Part shown: piece after piece, positions 17,229-26,285 of the stretch
Position numbering within the stretch: position 1 is the first letter of the stretch
Layout: the number at the start of each line of letters is the position of its first letter
From: Streptomyces spinoverrucosus
GTDB taxonomy: Bacteria > Actinomycetota > Actinomycetes > Streptomycetales > Streptomycetaceae
NCBI RefSeq assembly: GCF_015712165.1
Contig: NZ_JADPZX010000001.1
Span: 186,001 to 250,000 of the forward strand
DNA length: 64,000 bases
Direction of reading: 5' to 3'
The notes under the pieces: model-generated
What the model was told of the DNA's origin: nothing
What the model saw: the letters and a program-made list of their open reading frames with translations, nothing else
Databases searched by the model: none
Position numbers and translations under genes: made by a program

Positions 17229-19885
17229 CCGCACAGACCGCCGCCGGCCCCGTGGGCATCGGCCGGGCCGGCGTCCCGGACCTGGACGACGTGGCCGGGC
17301 ACTGGGTCGCCCTCGACGACATCGCCCATCTGCCCTCGCTGCGCAACCAGCAGGGCCAGGGCCACGTCAACCACGACCTGACCTCCCTGTCCTGGCTTGC
17401 CGCCCCGCCGTTCACCTTCGGCTACCACACCGGCGAATTGCGTGTGGACGGTACGACGCCCGCCGCGCAGCGCTTCCGGTGGAAACAGTGGGGCGTGACC
17501 CGCGAGCACCGCGGCGCTGGGCTGCTGCTGACCACCGAAACCCGGATGGCGCTCTCCCGTGACCTGCTGCTGTGGCACCTCACCGTCACGAACGAGACCG
17601 GCGAGGCCAGGACGGTCGAGCTGGCCCAGGACCTGTTCGCGCTGGTCGCCCACTGCGAGGTCGGTTACGGCTGGCTGTACGACTGCCCGTGGAACCACGG
17701 CATGCACCACGATTTCATGGCACTGGAACGCATCCGGGCCACCACCGGCGGACGCGCCCGGCACTATCTGCTCTCGCCGGCGCCGCGGCGGCTGCGTCTG
17801 GGCAGGCCTCGTATCCCCGGGATCCAGCGCGACGAGGACGACGGTCCGATGCTCCTGGACGACGCGCTCCCGGCGCACGTCAGCCATGACAAGGAGCCGC
17901 AGCCGCGGACCGGCGTGGCGGGGACCGTACGCGGGCTCCGGGTCGAGGCCGCCGACGGCACGCTGACCCTGCGGGCCGACGGTCCGATCACGCTGACGCC
18001 GGACGACGAGGCCGGTCTGGACGCCTTCGCCCTCTCCCCCGGTCTGACGATCGCCTTCGAGTTGCGGCTGGACGGGGCGGGGCAGTCCGGGACCGTCCTC
18101 ACCCACGGCAACCATCCCGACTCCCTCCAGATCGGCCTCGACGACGGCCGCCTGTGGCTCGGCATCACGGGCGAGCGGGAGTTCGCCGACGTCGAACTCA
18201 CCGACGGGGACTGGCACCGCGTACGCGTGGACGTCGAAGCCGACCACGTCGTACTGCGTCTCGCGGAAGCCGAGATCGCGCGTACCCGGCACTGGACCGA
18301 GTCGCGCCGCTGGACGTCCCGCGTCGAGGACGGCACGGTCACGTTCGCCGACTCCCGGTCGCCGGCCCACGCCGCCTACGCCTTCGCCGGCCCGTCGGCC
18401 GAGCTGCGGACCGAGGGCGCCGGCGGTCGCGCCACCTGGACCTGCCGGATCGAGCCCGGTCAGAGTGTGACCATCGGGATCAGTTGCGCGTACGGAACCG
18501 ACCCGGGCGCCGTATCGGCGGAGGCCCGCGCCGCCGCGGAGGACTTCGAGGCGACCCTGCGTGCGGGGGAAGACGGCTGGCGACGGCTGTGGACGAGCAT
18601 GTTCACGCCGGGCAACCCCGACTTCTCCGGGCACCTGCCGACCTTCACCACCGATGACTCCGGACTCGCGCGCACCTACTACATGGGGGCGTTGCAGGCG
18701 CTGTACCTGCGCAACACCCGCATCCGGCCCGGCGAACCGGTGTTCCTCACCGGCGGCCCCCGGCTCGGGCCGACCACCACCTACTTCTGGGACCACGCCG
18801 AGTGGAGCCGGATGTACGCCCTGCTGGAGCCGGCCGGCCTGCGTTCCTGGCTGCTGCGCGTCCTGGCCGGGCCCTACCACGACTCCTTCGGTGTCGAGAA
18901 CCTCGGCGGCGGTCCCCTGGGCAACGCCTACAGCGCCAACGACTACGCCCTGTTCCGGCTCATCGAGCACTACGTCTGTCTCACCGGCGACTTCGCCTTC
19001 CTCGACGAGTCGACCGGTGGAGCGACCGTCCTCGACCATCTGGAGCGGCTCGGGCTCGGGTGGCGCGATCGGCGCAGCCCGGCCACCGGTGGTGTGCTCG
19101 CCGACTTCGGTGCCGATCCGTGGCACCTGCTGGAGTGCGTTCCCACCTACACCGGGGTCGTCGCCTCCTTCAACGCCGCCTATGTCGCCTCGACGCGTTC
19201 GCTGGCCGGGCTGTACCGGCGGCTCGGCCGCCACGCGGACGCCGACCGGGCCGACACCGAGGCCGGTGAACTGGCCGAAGCGGTCCTGGACCTGTATGCC
19301 GGGGCGGGCCGCTGGCAGGTGCGCCGCCCGGACGGCACCGACACGATCGGGCACTGCCTGGACTTCGGCCTCGTCGCGGCCGCCCTCCACCGCGAACTCC
19401 CCCAGGAGACCCGGCGCGAGATGGCCGATTTCGTCACCGACCGTCTGCTGGTGGGCGGTTGGATGCGGGCGCTGAGTCCCGACGATCCGATCGCCGCCGC
19501 CTCCGACCGCCCCGACCATGGCGCGGCCGGCGCCTTCGCCGCCTGGCCCGGGGTCACCGCCCACGGCCTGGCCGGCCTCGGATACCGCGACCGGGCGGTC
19601 GACCTCCTGCGTGATCTGTCGTCCGCCGCCTCGGGCGGTCTGTGGGGCCAGGCCATGGAGATCGTCAACGGCCCGGACGGACGGTACCGGGCCCGGGTGG
19701 CCGAGCGCGGTGTGGCCACGCGCGACAACATCGCGGGCGCGGCCGGAGCCGAGGCGGTGCTCTCGGCCCTGTTCGGAATCAACCCGACCTTCGCGTCCGG
19801 CGGGCTGCCCGCCGCCTTGTCCGTCGAGGGGGTCGGGAGGCTCACGCCTCTCAGCCCGACCGACCCGTACTCACAGAAGGACTGA
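17225..19885 (+). CDS. Large six-hairpin glycosidase-like protein with an inserted LamG-like domain
   Basis: The 886-residue protein has no signal peptide and starts at a GTG that overlaps the permease stop (GTGA). The N-terminal beta-rich half (SWLAAPPFTFGYHTGELRVDG, DLLLWHLTVTNETGEARTVEL) is interrupted at about residues 265-370 by a laminin-G-like segment (IAFELRLDGAGQSGTVLTHG, LQIGLDDGRLWLGI). The C-terminal half is an (alpha/alpha)6-type barrel (YFWDHAEWSRMYALLEPAGL, GPYHDSFGVENLGGGPLGN, DFGADPWHLLECVPTY). This architecture places it near GH63/GH15-like cytoplasmic glycosidases, but I cannot name a family. It is translationally coupled to the importer, so it most likely cleaves the imported oligosaccharide. 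Confidence 0.75.
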   Translation: MTAQTAAGPVGIGRAGVPDLDDVAGHWVALDDIAHLPSLRNQQGQGHVNHDLTSLSWLAAPPFTFGYHTGELRVDGTTPAAQRFRWKQWGVTREHRGAGLLLTTETRMALSRDLLLWHLTVTNETGEARTVELAQDLFALVAHCEVGYGWLYDCPWNHGMHHDFMALERIRATTGGRARHYLLSPAPRRLRLGRPRIPGIQRDEDDGPMLLDDALPAHVSHDKEPQPRTGVAGTVRGLRVEAADGTLTLRADGPITLTPDDEAGLDAFALSPGLTIAFELRLDGAGQSGTVLTHGNHPDSLQIGLDDGRLWLGITGEREFADVELTDGDWHRVRVDVEADHVVLRLAEAEIARTRHWTESRRWTSRVEDGTVTFADSRSPAHAAYAFAGPSAELRTEGAGGRATWTCRIEPGQSVTIGISCAYGTDPGAVSAEARAAAEDFEATLRAGEDGWRRLWTSMFTPGNPDFSGHLPTFTTDDSGLARTYYMGALQALYLRNTRIRPGEPVFLTGGPRLGPTTTYFWDHAEWSRMYALLEPAGLRSWLLRVLAGPYHDSFGVENLGGGPLGNAYSANDYALFRLIEHYVCLTGDFAFLDESTGGATVLDHLERLGLGWRDRRSPATGGVLADFGADPWHLLECVPTYTGVVASFNAAYVASTRSLAGLYRRLGRHADADRADTEAGELAEAVLDLYAGAGRWQVRRPDGTDTIGHCLDFGLVAAALHRELPQETRREMADFVTDRLLVGGWMRALSPDDPIAAASDRPDHGAAGAFAAWPGVTAHGLAGLGYRDRAVDLLRDLSSAASGGLWGQAMEIVNGPDGRYRARVAERGVATRDNIAGAAGAEAVLSALFGINPTFASGGLPAALSVEGVGRLTPLSPTDPYSQKD

Positions 19886-19892
19886 CATCGCC

Positions 19893-21596
19893 ATGCCGCC
19901 CGTTCGTGGCTACGAAGCCGAACCCTGCCACAGCATCACAGGAGAGGTCGGCACCGGTTACCAGGACGCGGTCGCCGGCCTCGCACCGGGGCTGGTCCTC
20001 GCCGTGGACGGCCCGGTGGCCGTCGACTGGGAGACGGTGACCGCCGGGATCCACGAGGCGCTGGCCGCCCATGACATCGTGGCGAAGCAGCTCGACATGC
20101 GCGAGTACTCCGCCCCCTGGGAGGAGATCCTCGCCCGCACCGCGTCCGCGGAGCTGGAGCACGACCCGGACTTCGCCCCGTTGTCCCGGGCCGGTCTGGC
20201 CGACTTCTTCACCGAGGTGCCGGAGCCCGAGGCGGCCGTGCACTGCGTCACCGTCGTCTTCGGACCGGGGGCGGCCCTGGTCGCCCCCGACAGGCTCTGG
20301 TACGCGGATCTGCCCAAGCGGTACGCCGAGGCGCAGATCACCGGCGGCACGGGCCGCAATCTGGGGCAGCCGGCCGGCACCGGACCGGGCACGACCCGCC
20401 GCCTGTTCTACATCGACTGGCCCGTCCTGGACCGGCACCGCGACACTCTCGTCACCGGCGTCGACCTGTGGCTGGACACCCAGGACCCCGGGGCTCCGGC
20501 CTGGTTGACGGGCCCCGCCCTGCGCGCAGCCATGGCCGACCTGGCCGGACGGCCCTTCCGCACCCGCCCCACCTTCAACACCACGTCCTGGGGCGGCCAT
20601 TGGGCCCAGGAGCAGCTCGGCTTCAACCGCGAGGCACCCAACACGGCCCTCGGCTACGAACTCATCGCGCCGGAGAGCGGAATCCTCGTCGGCGCTCCCG
20701 ACGGCCCTCGCGTCGAGGTCCCGCTGCAGGCGCTGGTCGCACTGCACCCCGAGGAGGTCCTCGGAGAACCCGTGCACGCGATGTTCGGCACGTCGTTCCC
20801 GATCCGCTTCGACTACCTCGACACCGTCGGCGGCGGAAACCTGTCCGTCCACTGCCACCCGCAGTCCGACTACATGCGGCGGGTCTTCGGGTGGCCCTAC
20901 ACCCAGCACGAGACGTACTACATGATGGTCGGCGGACCCGGCCGTCAGGTGTTCCTGGGCCTGCGCGAGGACGCCGATCTGGTGTCCTTCCGACGCGAGG
21001 CGGACCGGGCGGTCCACGACGGGGTGCCGTTCGACATCGAACGCTACGTCCAGACCTTCCCCGCCGAGCCGCACCAGCTCTTCCTGATCCCGGGCGGCAC
21101 CCCGCACGGCAGCGGCGAGGGCAATGTCGTACTCGAAATCAGCGCGACGCCCTACCTGTACAGCCTTCGTTTCTACGACTGGCTGCGCACCGACCGCGAC
21201 GGCCGGCAGCGGCCCGTCCATGTCGGCCACGCGTTCGAGAACCTCGATGCCGCCCGGTCGGGGGAGGCCGTGGCGAGGGACCTGGTCCAGAAGCCGCGGA
21301 CGCTGCGCTCGGGCGACGGCTGGCGCGAGGACGTCATCGGCCGCCTCCCGGAGATGTTCTTCGAGGTCCGGCGCGTCGAACTGGTGGCGGACGCAGCCGT
21401 GGACGACGCGACGGATCACCGGTTCCACGTCGTCAACGTGGTGGCGGGCGACGGGATCCTGCTGGAGACGAGCGGCGGACACCGCTACGAGCTGGCCTAC
21501 GCCGAGACGCTGACCGTGCCCGCCTCGGTGGGTGCCTACCGTGTGCGGGCCCTGGGCACGGGCCCGGTCCGCTATGTCAAGGCGCTGGTGCGGTGA
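19893..21596 (+). CDS. Class I mannose-6-phosphate-isomerase-like cupin protein
   Basis: The 567-residue protein carries a type I phosphomannose isomerase core: GNLSVHCHPQSDYM (about residues 318-331), HETYYMMVGGPG and PGGTPHGSGEGNVVLEIS. In the usual enzymes the first motif is LSVQVHP, whose Gln and His bind zinc; here it reads LSVHCHP, so a His probably replaces the Gln. About 200 residues precede the cupin core and carry no recognised motif. It could isomerise mannose, another hexose or their phosphates; the ROK kinase encoded immediately downstream (GTGA overlap) supports a sugar-phosphate step. It starts seven bases after the glycosidase stop. Confidence 0.75.
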   Translation: MPPVRGYEAEPCHSITGEVGTGYQDAVAGLAPGLVLAVDGPVAVDWETVTAGIHEALAAHDIVAKQLDMREYSAPWEEILARTASAELEHDPDFAPLSRAGLADFFTEVPEPEAAVHCVTVVFGPGAALVAPDRLWYADLPKRYAEAQITGGTGRNLGQPAGTGPGTTRRLFYIDWPVLDRHRDTLVTGVDLWLDTQDPGAPAWLTGPALRAAMADLAGRPFRTRPTFNTTSWGGHWAQEQLGFNREAPNTALGYELIAPESGILVGAPDGPRVEVPLQALVALHPEEVLGEPVHAMFGTSFPIRFDYLDTVGGGNLSVHCHPQSDYMRRVFGWPYTQHETYYMMVGGPGRQVFLGLREDADLVSFRREADRAVHDGVPFDIERYVQTFPAEPHQLFLIPGGTPHGSGEGNVVLEISATPYLYSLRFYDWLRTDRDGRQRPVHVGHAFENLDAARSGEAVARDLVQKPRTLRSGDGWREDVIGRLPEMFFEVRRVELVADAAVDDATDHRFHVVNVVAGDGILLETSGGHRYELAYAETLTVPASVGAYRVRALGTGPVRYVKALVR

Positions 21597-22543
21597 CCGT
21601 CGGCAGCGGGACCGTCGTATCGGTGCTGGAGGTCGGCGGCACCCATGTGACCGCGGCGAGCGTGGACACCGGGACCCGCGGGCTCCGCTCCGGTCTGTCG
21701 TTCCGTGAGCCGCTGGACGGCGACGGCAGCGCCGAGGACATCGTGTCGGCCCTCGTGTGGTGCGCCGCCCGGCTGCCCGCGCAGCCCGCGGGCCGGTGGG
21801 CCGTCGCGCTGCCCGGCCCCTTCGACTACGAACGCGGCATAGGCCGGTACGAAGGGGTGGGCAAGTTCGACGCACTGCGCGGTTTCGATCTCCGAGCCGC
21901 TCTGACCGCCTCGCTGCCCGACGCCCGCTCCATCGGCTTCTGCAACGACGCGGACGCCTTCGCGCTCGGCGAATGGTGGGCCGGGGCGGCACGTGGGCAC
22001 CGCTCGGCCGTCGGGATCACCCTCGGCACCGGTGTGGGCTCCTGCTTCCTGCGCGACGGCCGCATCGTGCGGCACGGCCCCGGAGTACCGCCCGAAGGGC
22101 GGGTGCACGCCGTGCGGTACGCGGACAAGCCCCTTGAGGAGACGGTGTCCAGACGTGCCCTGCGGCGGGCCTACGCCCAGGTCACCGGCGAAGTGCCGCC
22201 CGATGTCCGGGAGATCGCGCGGCGAGCGCGACAGGGGGACCGGGCCGCGGCCGGCGTGTTCTTCGAGACGTTCGGGGTCCTGGGGAGGGTGCTCGGGCCG
22301 TCGCTCGCGGCCTTCGAGCCGACGGTTGTCGTGGTCGGGGGTGCCATCGCGGGGGCGTGGGACCTGGTGGCCGAGCCCCTGCGCACGGGCCTCACCGAGA
22401 CCGATCCGGCCCGCACCGGACGCATCGTCATCACACCGGCGCGGCGCCCGGCCGACGCCGCGCTGCTCGGCGCGGCGTACCTGGCCACGGCCGCGGTCGC
22501 CACGGCGTCCGGTGGGCCGTACGGCCGTACCGGGCCGCTCTGA
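21593..22543 (+). CDS. ROK-family sugar kinase (divergent)
   Basis: The 316-residue protein has the ROK kinase features VLEVGGTHVTAASVD (N-terminal phosphate loop), NDADAFALGEWWAG (catalytic Asp region) and VGITLGTGVGSCFL. It should phosphorylate a hexose with ATP in the cytoplasm. The usual ROK zinc site (CxCGxxGC after a His) is absent: the corresponding stretch reads VHAVRYADKPLEETVSRRAL with no cysteine. The GTG start overlaps the isomerase stop. Mannose would be a natural substrate next to a ManA-like gene, but this is inference. Confidence 0.82.
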   Translation: MTVGSGTVVSVLEVGGTHVTAASVDTGTRGLRSGLSFREPLDGDGSAEDIVSALVWCAARLPAQPAGRWAVALPGPFDYERGIGRYEGVGKFDALRGFDLRAALTASLPDARSIGFCNDADAFALGEWWAGAARGHRSAVGITLGTGVGSCFLRDGRIVRHGPGVPPEGRVHAVRYADKPLEETVSRRALRRAYAQVTGEVPPDVREIARRARQGDRAAAGVFFETFGVLGRVLGPSLAAFEPTVVVVGGAIAGAWDLVAEPLRTGLTETDPARTGRIVITPARRPADAALLGAAYLATAAVATASGGPYGRTGPL

Positions 22544-22603
22544 AACGCCCGCTCGATCAGGCGGGACAAGGCACCACCGGATGAGAAGAAAGGTCACACC
22601 GCA

Positions 22604-25465
22604 GTGACATTCAAACTTCGCCACCGGCGGCGGGTCGGCACCCTGCTGGCCTCGGCCCTCGTGGCCGTCGGCCTGACCGCCGTTCCCAGCGGCTCCTCCG
22701 CCGCCGTACAGACCGTCAGCAATCCCACCGCCGCTCAGGCTCTGCGCACCGTGGCGCAGTTCCAGGGTGAGTGGGACTCCCCGCCCACCACGTTGCACAA
22801 CGGCGGCACCGTCGACGCCCCGCTGCTGGGCAACGGCGATGTCGGCGTCGCGGTCGGCGGCTCCATCGACGACCAGACGTTCTATCTCGGCAAGAACGAC
22901 TTCTTCTCCACCGCCACCAACGGCATCGAGCCGCTGGGCCGGATCGGGCTGTCCGTGCCGGGCCTGGCGGGCTCCAGCCATCACGTCGTACAGAACATCG
23001 CCAAGGCGCAGGTCGAGGGCACCTACACCCTCGGCGACGAGACGCTCTCGGCGACGAGCTGGGTCTCGGCGACCCGGAACCTGTTCGTGACGACCCTGCG
23101 TCTGTCCGGATCGCGCGCGCAGGCCGCCACCGTCACTGTGCAGGACGGGCGCGGCCAGACCCCGGCGACTTCCGTCAAGGGTGGGGTACTCGACGCCGAC
23201 GTACAGGCCGGTACCACCGACGCCCCCGGCAATCCCCACGCGCGTATCGCGGCGACCGTGCTGGACGGATCCGCGAGACCGTCGGGCAACCGGATCAGCC
23301 TGACCCTGGAACCGGGCGTGACCTACACCGTCGCCGCCGCGATACAGAGCAGCCGTGACACCCCCCGCTACCAGTCCGTCGCCCACTCCATGGCCGCCTC
23401 GCTGACCGGCGGCGCGCTGACGAAGCTGCGCACGGCACACGCCTCCTGGTGGCGGGACTACTGGTCCCGGTCGTTCGTCCAGATCCCCGACCAGGCCGTC
23501 GAGAAGGGCTGGTACGGCTCGCTCTACCTGCTCGGCTCGGTCTCACGGGCCGGGAAGTACGCGCCGGGCCTGTGGGGCAACTGGATCACCGGGAACATGA
23601 ACTGGTACGGCGACTACCACACCAACTACAACTACGAAGCGGGCTTCTACCCGGCGCTGTCGACCAACCGCATCGCGCAGATGGAGCCCTACGACAAGCC
23701 CGTTCTGGACTGGATGGAACGGGGCAAGGCGAAGGCGGCGGCCCACGGCTACAAGGGCGTGCTCTACCCGGTGGGCATCTCGCCCCACGGCACCAGCGCG
23801 GCCGACGACCTCTACAACCAGAAGTCCAACGCCGTGAACCTGGCCAGCGTCATGGTCATGCGGTACCAGTACACCCGCAGTGCCGACTACGCGCGCAAGG
23901 TCCTTCCCTACCTGAAGCAGGTCGCGCTCTTCTGGGAGAACTATCTGACCTGGGACGAGGCCTCGGGCACGTACAACATCCACAACGACGCGCCGCAGGA
24001 GGGCGGGGTCTACCCGCAGACCAACAGCATTCTCTCGCTCGGCCTGGTGCACCTGTTGTTCCAGGGCCTCGTCGACATGAGCAAGGACCTCGGTGTCAAC
24101 GACTCGCTCATCCCCGTCTGGCAGAACATCGACAGCAAACTCGCGCCGCTGCCCACGATGACGAGGAACGGGCAGACCGTCTTCCGGCAGACCTCCGAGG
24201 GCGCCGGCTGGGTCAGCGACGGCAACGACATCGCCATTCAGGCCGTCTACCCCGGCCTACAGGTCGGCCTGAACAGTTCTGACGAGCTGCTCCAGATCGC
24301 GCGGAACACCATCACGCAGCTCAACAACTGGCACAGCGACAACTCGCCGGCCACCCTGTACGCCGCCGCGGCGATGGTCGGCTACAACCCGAGCACGCTG
24401 ATGGACGAACTGCACGCCGAGGCCACCACGTACTCCTATCCGAACATGGCGGTGCACCACTTCGGCGGCGGTGTCGAGAACCTCAACGTCATCACCTCGG
24501 GGCTCGACGAAATGCTGCTCCAGTCGTTCCAGAAGGACATCAAGGTCTTCCCGAACTGGCCCGCCAACTCCAACGCCAAGTTCGGCGACCTGCTGGCCTA
24601 CGGCAACTTCCTGGTCTCCAGCAGCATCCGGGACAACACCGTGGAATACGTCCGGATCAAGAGCCAGTCCGGCGGGAAGCTCACCTTCACCAACCCCTGG
24701 CCGGGACGCTCCATGGAGTACTACGCGGGCGGCGTCCGCAAGGGCACCCTCTCGGGCACCACGATCAAGCTGAACACCTCCGTGGGCCAGACGATCGAGC
24801 TCGCCCCGGCCGGAACCAGCCTGGCCACCATCCGCCATGAGCTGGCCCAGCCCGCCGAGTCCTCGACCACCGAATCGTTCGCCACGGGCTTCGAAGCCGG
24901 ACAGACCCAGCCGACCTGGACCGACACCGTCGACACCAAGGGCGGCGGCTCCTACGGCGTCACCGGCCTGTGCTGCGGTCTCCTGGGCCCCCAGGCGGCC
25001 GTGCGCATCGGTGAGCGGGCCCACACGGGCGAAGCGACATTGATGTACTCGGGCTATGCAGGCGGCGGTCCCTACGACCACGCGTACATGCAGGTCTACG
25101 GTTTCAACGGCGCCCCGCTCACCGTCCGCGACGACACGACGCTGAGCTACTGGATCTTCCCGCAATCAAACGCCACCACTCCTTGGGTGGCCGAGGGCTC
25201 CGACGACAGTACCTGCGTCGCCGTCGACCTGATCTTCACCGACGGCAGTAACCTGCGGGACTCCGGCGCCGTCGACCAGTCCGGCACCAGCATCCATCCG
25301 GTCCGGCAGTGCGGCCGACTGGAGCTGGACACCTGGAACCACGTCACCGTGAACATCGGCGAGGTCAAGGCCGGACAGACGATCAGCAAGATCCTCGTCG
25401 GCTACGACCGGCCGGGGGCCACCGGCGGCTACCGAGGCTACATCGACGACGTCAGCATCGGCTGA
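22604..25465 (+). CDS. Secreted GH95-like glycoside hydrolase
   Basis: The 953-residue protein begins MTFKLRHRRRVGTLLASAL, a twin-Arg/Sec-like signal ending near SSAA. Residues about 60-750 resemble GH95 alpha-L-fucosidases/alpha-L-galactosidases and related (alpha/alpha)6 enzymes: APLLGNGDVGVAVGG, ITGNMNWYGDYHTNYNYEAG, GISPHGTSAADDLYNQKSNAV. A separate C-terminal beta-sandwich of about 170 residues (FATGFEAGQTQPTWTDTV onward, with several cysteines) probably binds carbohydrate. It starts with GTG, with GAAAGG ten bases upstream and a 60-base gap from the ROK kinase. It likely releases sugar outside the cell for the locus B importer. The exact linkage is unknown. Confidence 0.8.
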   Translation: MTFKLRHRRRVGTLLASALVAVGLTAVPSGSSAAVQTVSNPTAAQALRTVAQFQGEWDSPPTTLHNGGTVDAPLLGNGDVGVAVGGSIDDQTFYLGKNDFFSTATNGIEPLGRIGLSVPGLAGSSHHVVQNIAKAQVEGTYTLGDETLSATSWVSATRNLFVTTLRLSGSRAQAATVTVQDGRGQTPATSVKGGVLDADVQAGTTDAPGNPHARIAATVLDGSARPSGNRISLTLEPGVTYTVAAAIQSSRDTPRYQSVAHSMAASLTGGALTKLRTAHASWWRDYWSRSFVQIPDQAVEKGWYGSLYLLGSVSRAGKYAPGLWGNWITGNMNWYGDYHTNYNYEAGFYPALSTNRIAQMEPYDKPVLDWMERGKAKAAAHGYKGVLYPVGISPHGTSAADDLYNQKSNAVNLASVMVMRYQYTRSADYARKVLPYLKQVALFWENYLTWDEASGTYNIHNDAPQEGGVYPQTNSILSLGLVHLLFQGLVDMSKDLGVNDSLIPVWQNIDSKLAPLPTMTRNGQTVFRQTSEGAGWVSDGNDIAIQAVYPGLQVGLNSSDELLQIARNTITQLNNWHSDNSPATLYAAAAMVGYNPSTLMDELHAEATTYSYPNMAVHHFGGGVENLNVITSGLDEMLLQSFQKDIKVFPNWPANSNAKFGDLLAYGNFLVSSSIRDNTVEYVRIKSQSGGKLTFTNPWPGRSMEYYAGGVRKGTLSGTTIKLNTSVGQTIELAPAGTSLATIRHELAQPAESSTTESFATGFEAGQTQPTWTDTVDTKGGGSYGVTGLCCGLLGPQAAVRIGERAHTGEATLMYSGYAGGGPYDHAYMQVYGFNGAPLTVRDDTTLSYWIFPQSNATTPWVAEGSDDSTCVAVDLIFTDGSNLRDSGAVDQSGTSIHPVRQCGRLELDTWNHVTVNIGEVKAGQTISKILVGYDRPGATGGYRGYIDDVSIG

Positions 25466-25484
25466 CACCCACAACACCCGACCG

Positions 25485-25511
25485 GTGGGCCGGCACCTGC
25501 TGCCGGCCCAC
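25485..25511 (+). terminator. Strong hairpin terminator of locus B
   Basis: GTGGGCCGGCA (25485-25495) pairs perfectly with TGCCGGCCCAC (25501-25511) around a five-base loop, 20 bases after the GH95-like gene. It closes the operon. Confidence 0.85.
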
Positions 25512-25655
25512 CCCCGCCAAGTACCTGTGTCACATCCTCTTTCCGCAGGTCACGAGGTCTAGCGGTAGCGGGGCAGCGGCATGACGGGGTGCCGGGCCGC
25601 GACCTGAAGGCGAGTCAACTGCCGGGCGCTCGCGGCCCGTTGCGTTTCCGGGGCT

Positions 25656-26075
25656 TCACTCCAGGCTTGCGAGGAGGTGCAGGGTGGACTCGATCGCGCC
25701 CATCTGCGCCATGACCGTGCGGATGTAGGGGTCGTCGGGCTTCTTCCGCTTCTCCTTCTGGTGCGGCAGGAGGATCCCGGCGATGAAGTACTCCACCCGG
25801 TGATGGACAGTCTCGAAGAACGCCCGCTCGTAGCCGACCCAGACCTCCGGCGCGTCCTCCAGCATCCGGTAGCCCCACGCCTTGTCCCAGGTCACCGGTG
25901 GAAGCCCCTTCGCGGCGGCGACCTGGCGCAGGTGAGCGAGCCCGGTGTGGACCTGAGCGCGGGTGCGCTCGGTGGCCGCCATCAGCTGGACGATCGTCAG
26001 GCCGGCAGGACGGGCCTCCAGCAGGGCGGACAGGACGGCTTCGGCGTGGACGTGAGCGGGCACGCCCCGCCCCAT
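25656..26075 (-). CDS. RacP-like helix-turn-helix protein
   Basis: The 139-residue protein resembles the small RacP group of Streptomyces: an N-terminal winged helix (ARPAGLTIVQLMAATERTRAQVHTGLAHLRQ, about residues 20-50), a middle TWDKAWGYRMLEDAPEVWVGYERA and the C-terminal AQMGAIESTLHLLASLE. Such proteins are seen mainly near plasmid or integrative-element genes; their role is not established. I chose the ATG at 26075 because the upstream gene fragment ends two bases before it, as in a tight operon. Residues about 105-112 are very basic (HQKEKRKK). Confidence 0.7.
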   Translation of the reverse strand: MGRGVPAHVHAEAVLSALLEARPAGLTIVQLMAATERTRAQVHTGLAHLRQVAAAKGLPPVTWDKAWGYRMLEDAPEVWVGYERAFFETVHHRVEYFIAGILLPHQKEKRKKPDDPYIRTVMAQMGAIESTLHLLASLE

Positions 26076-26077
26076 GG

Positions 26078-26164
26078 CTACTCGCCCGAGCCCTTCAGCA
26101 GCTTCTGAAGCTGCTCGTCCAGGTCGACCTCGCCGCGGGTGACCGCGTTCTCGGCCTGGGCGCT
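26078..26164 (-). pseudogene. 3' end of a gene once upstream of the RacP-like gene
   Basis: The last 28 codons read AQAENAVTRGEVDLDEQLQKLL and end with a TAG two bases before the RacP-like ATG. The acidic, helical composition and the operon-like spacing indicate a genuine gene end, but further upstream the frame dissolves into unrelated sequence around the CCATGG at 26183. The rest of the gene has been lost. Confidence 0.5.
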
Positions 26165-26285
26165 GCATCCCCGCCCACGGGACCACCATGGGGGTCCAGC
26201 CAAAGTAAGCCGAAACCCTGTGGAGCCCGCCTGCGTGACGTGGAATGCTCTTGGGCGACTGCTGAAGGAAGGGAAGGTCACAAAG

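Noticed and set aside
17171..19564. 797-codon open frame on the minus strand
   Set aside because: Antisense to the six-hairpin glycosidase gene; no domain or ribosome site.
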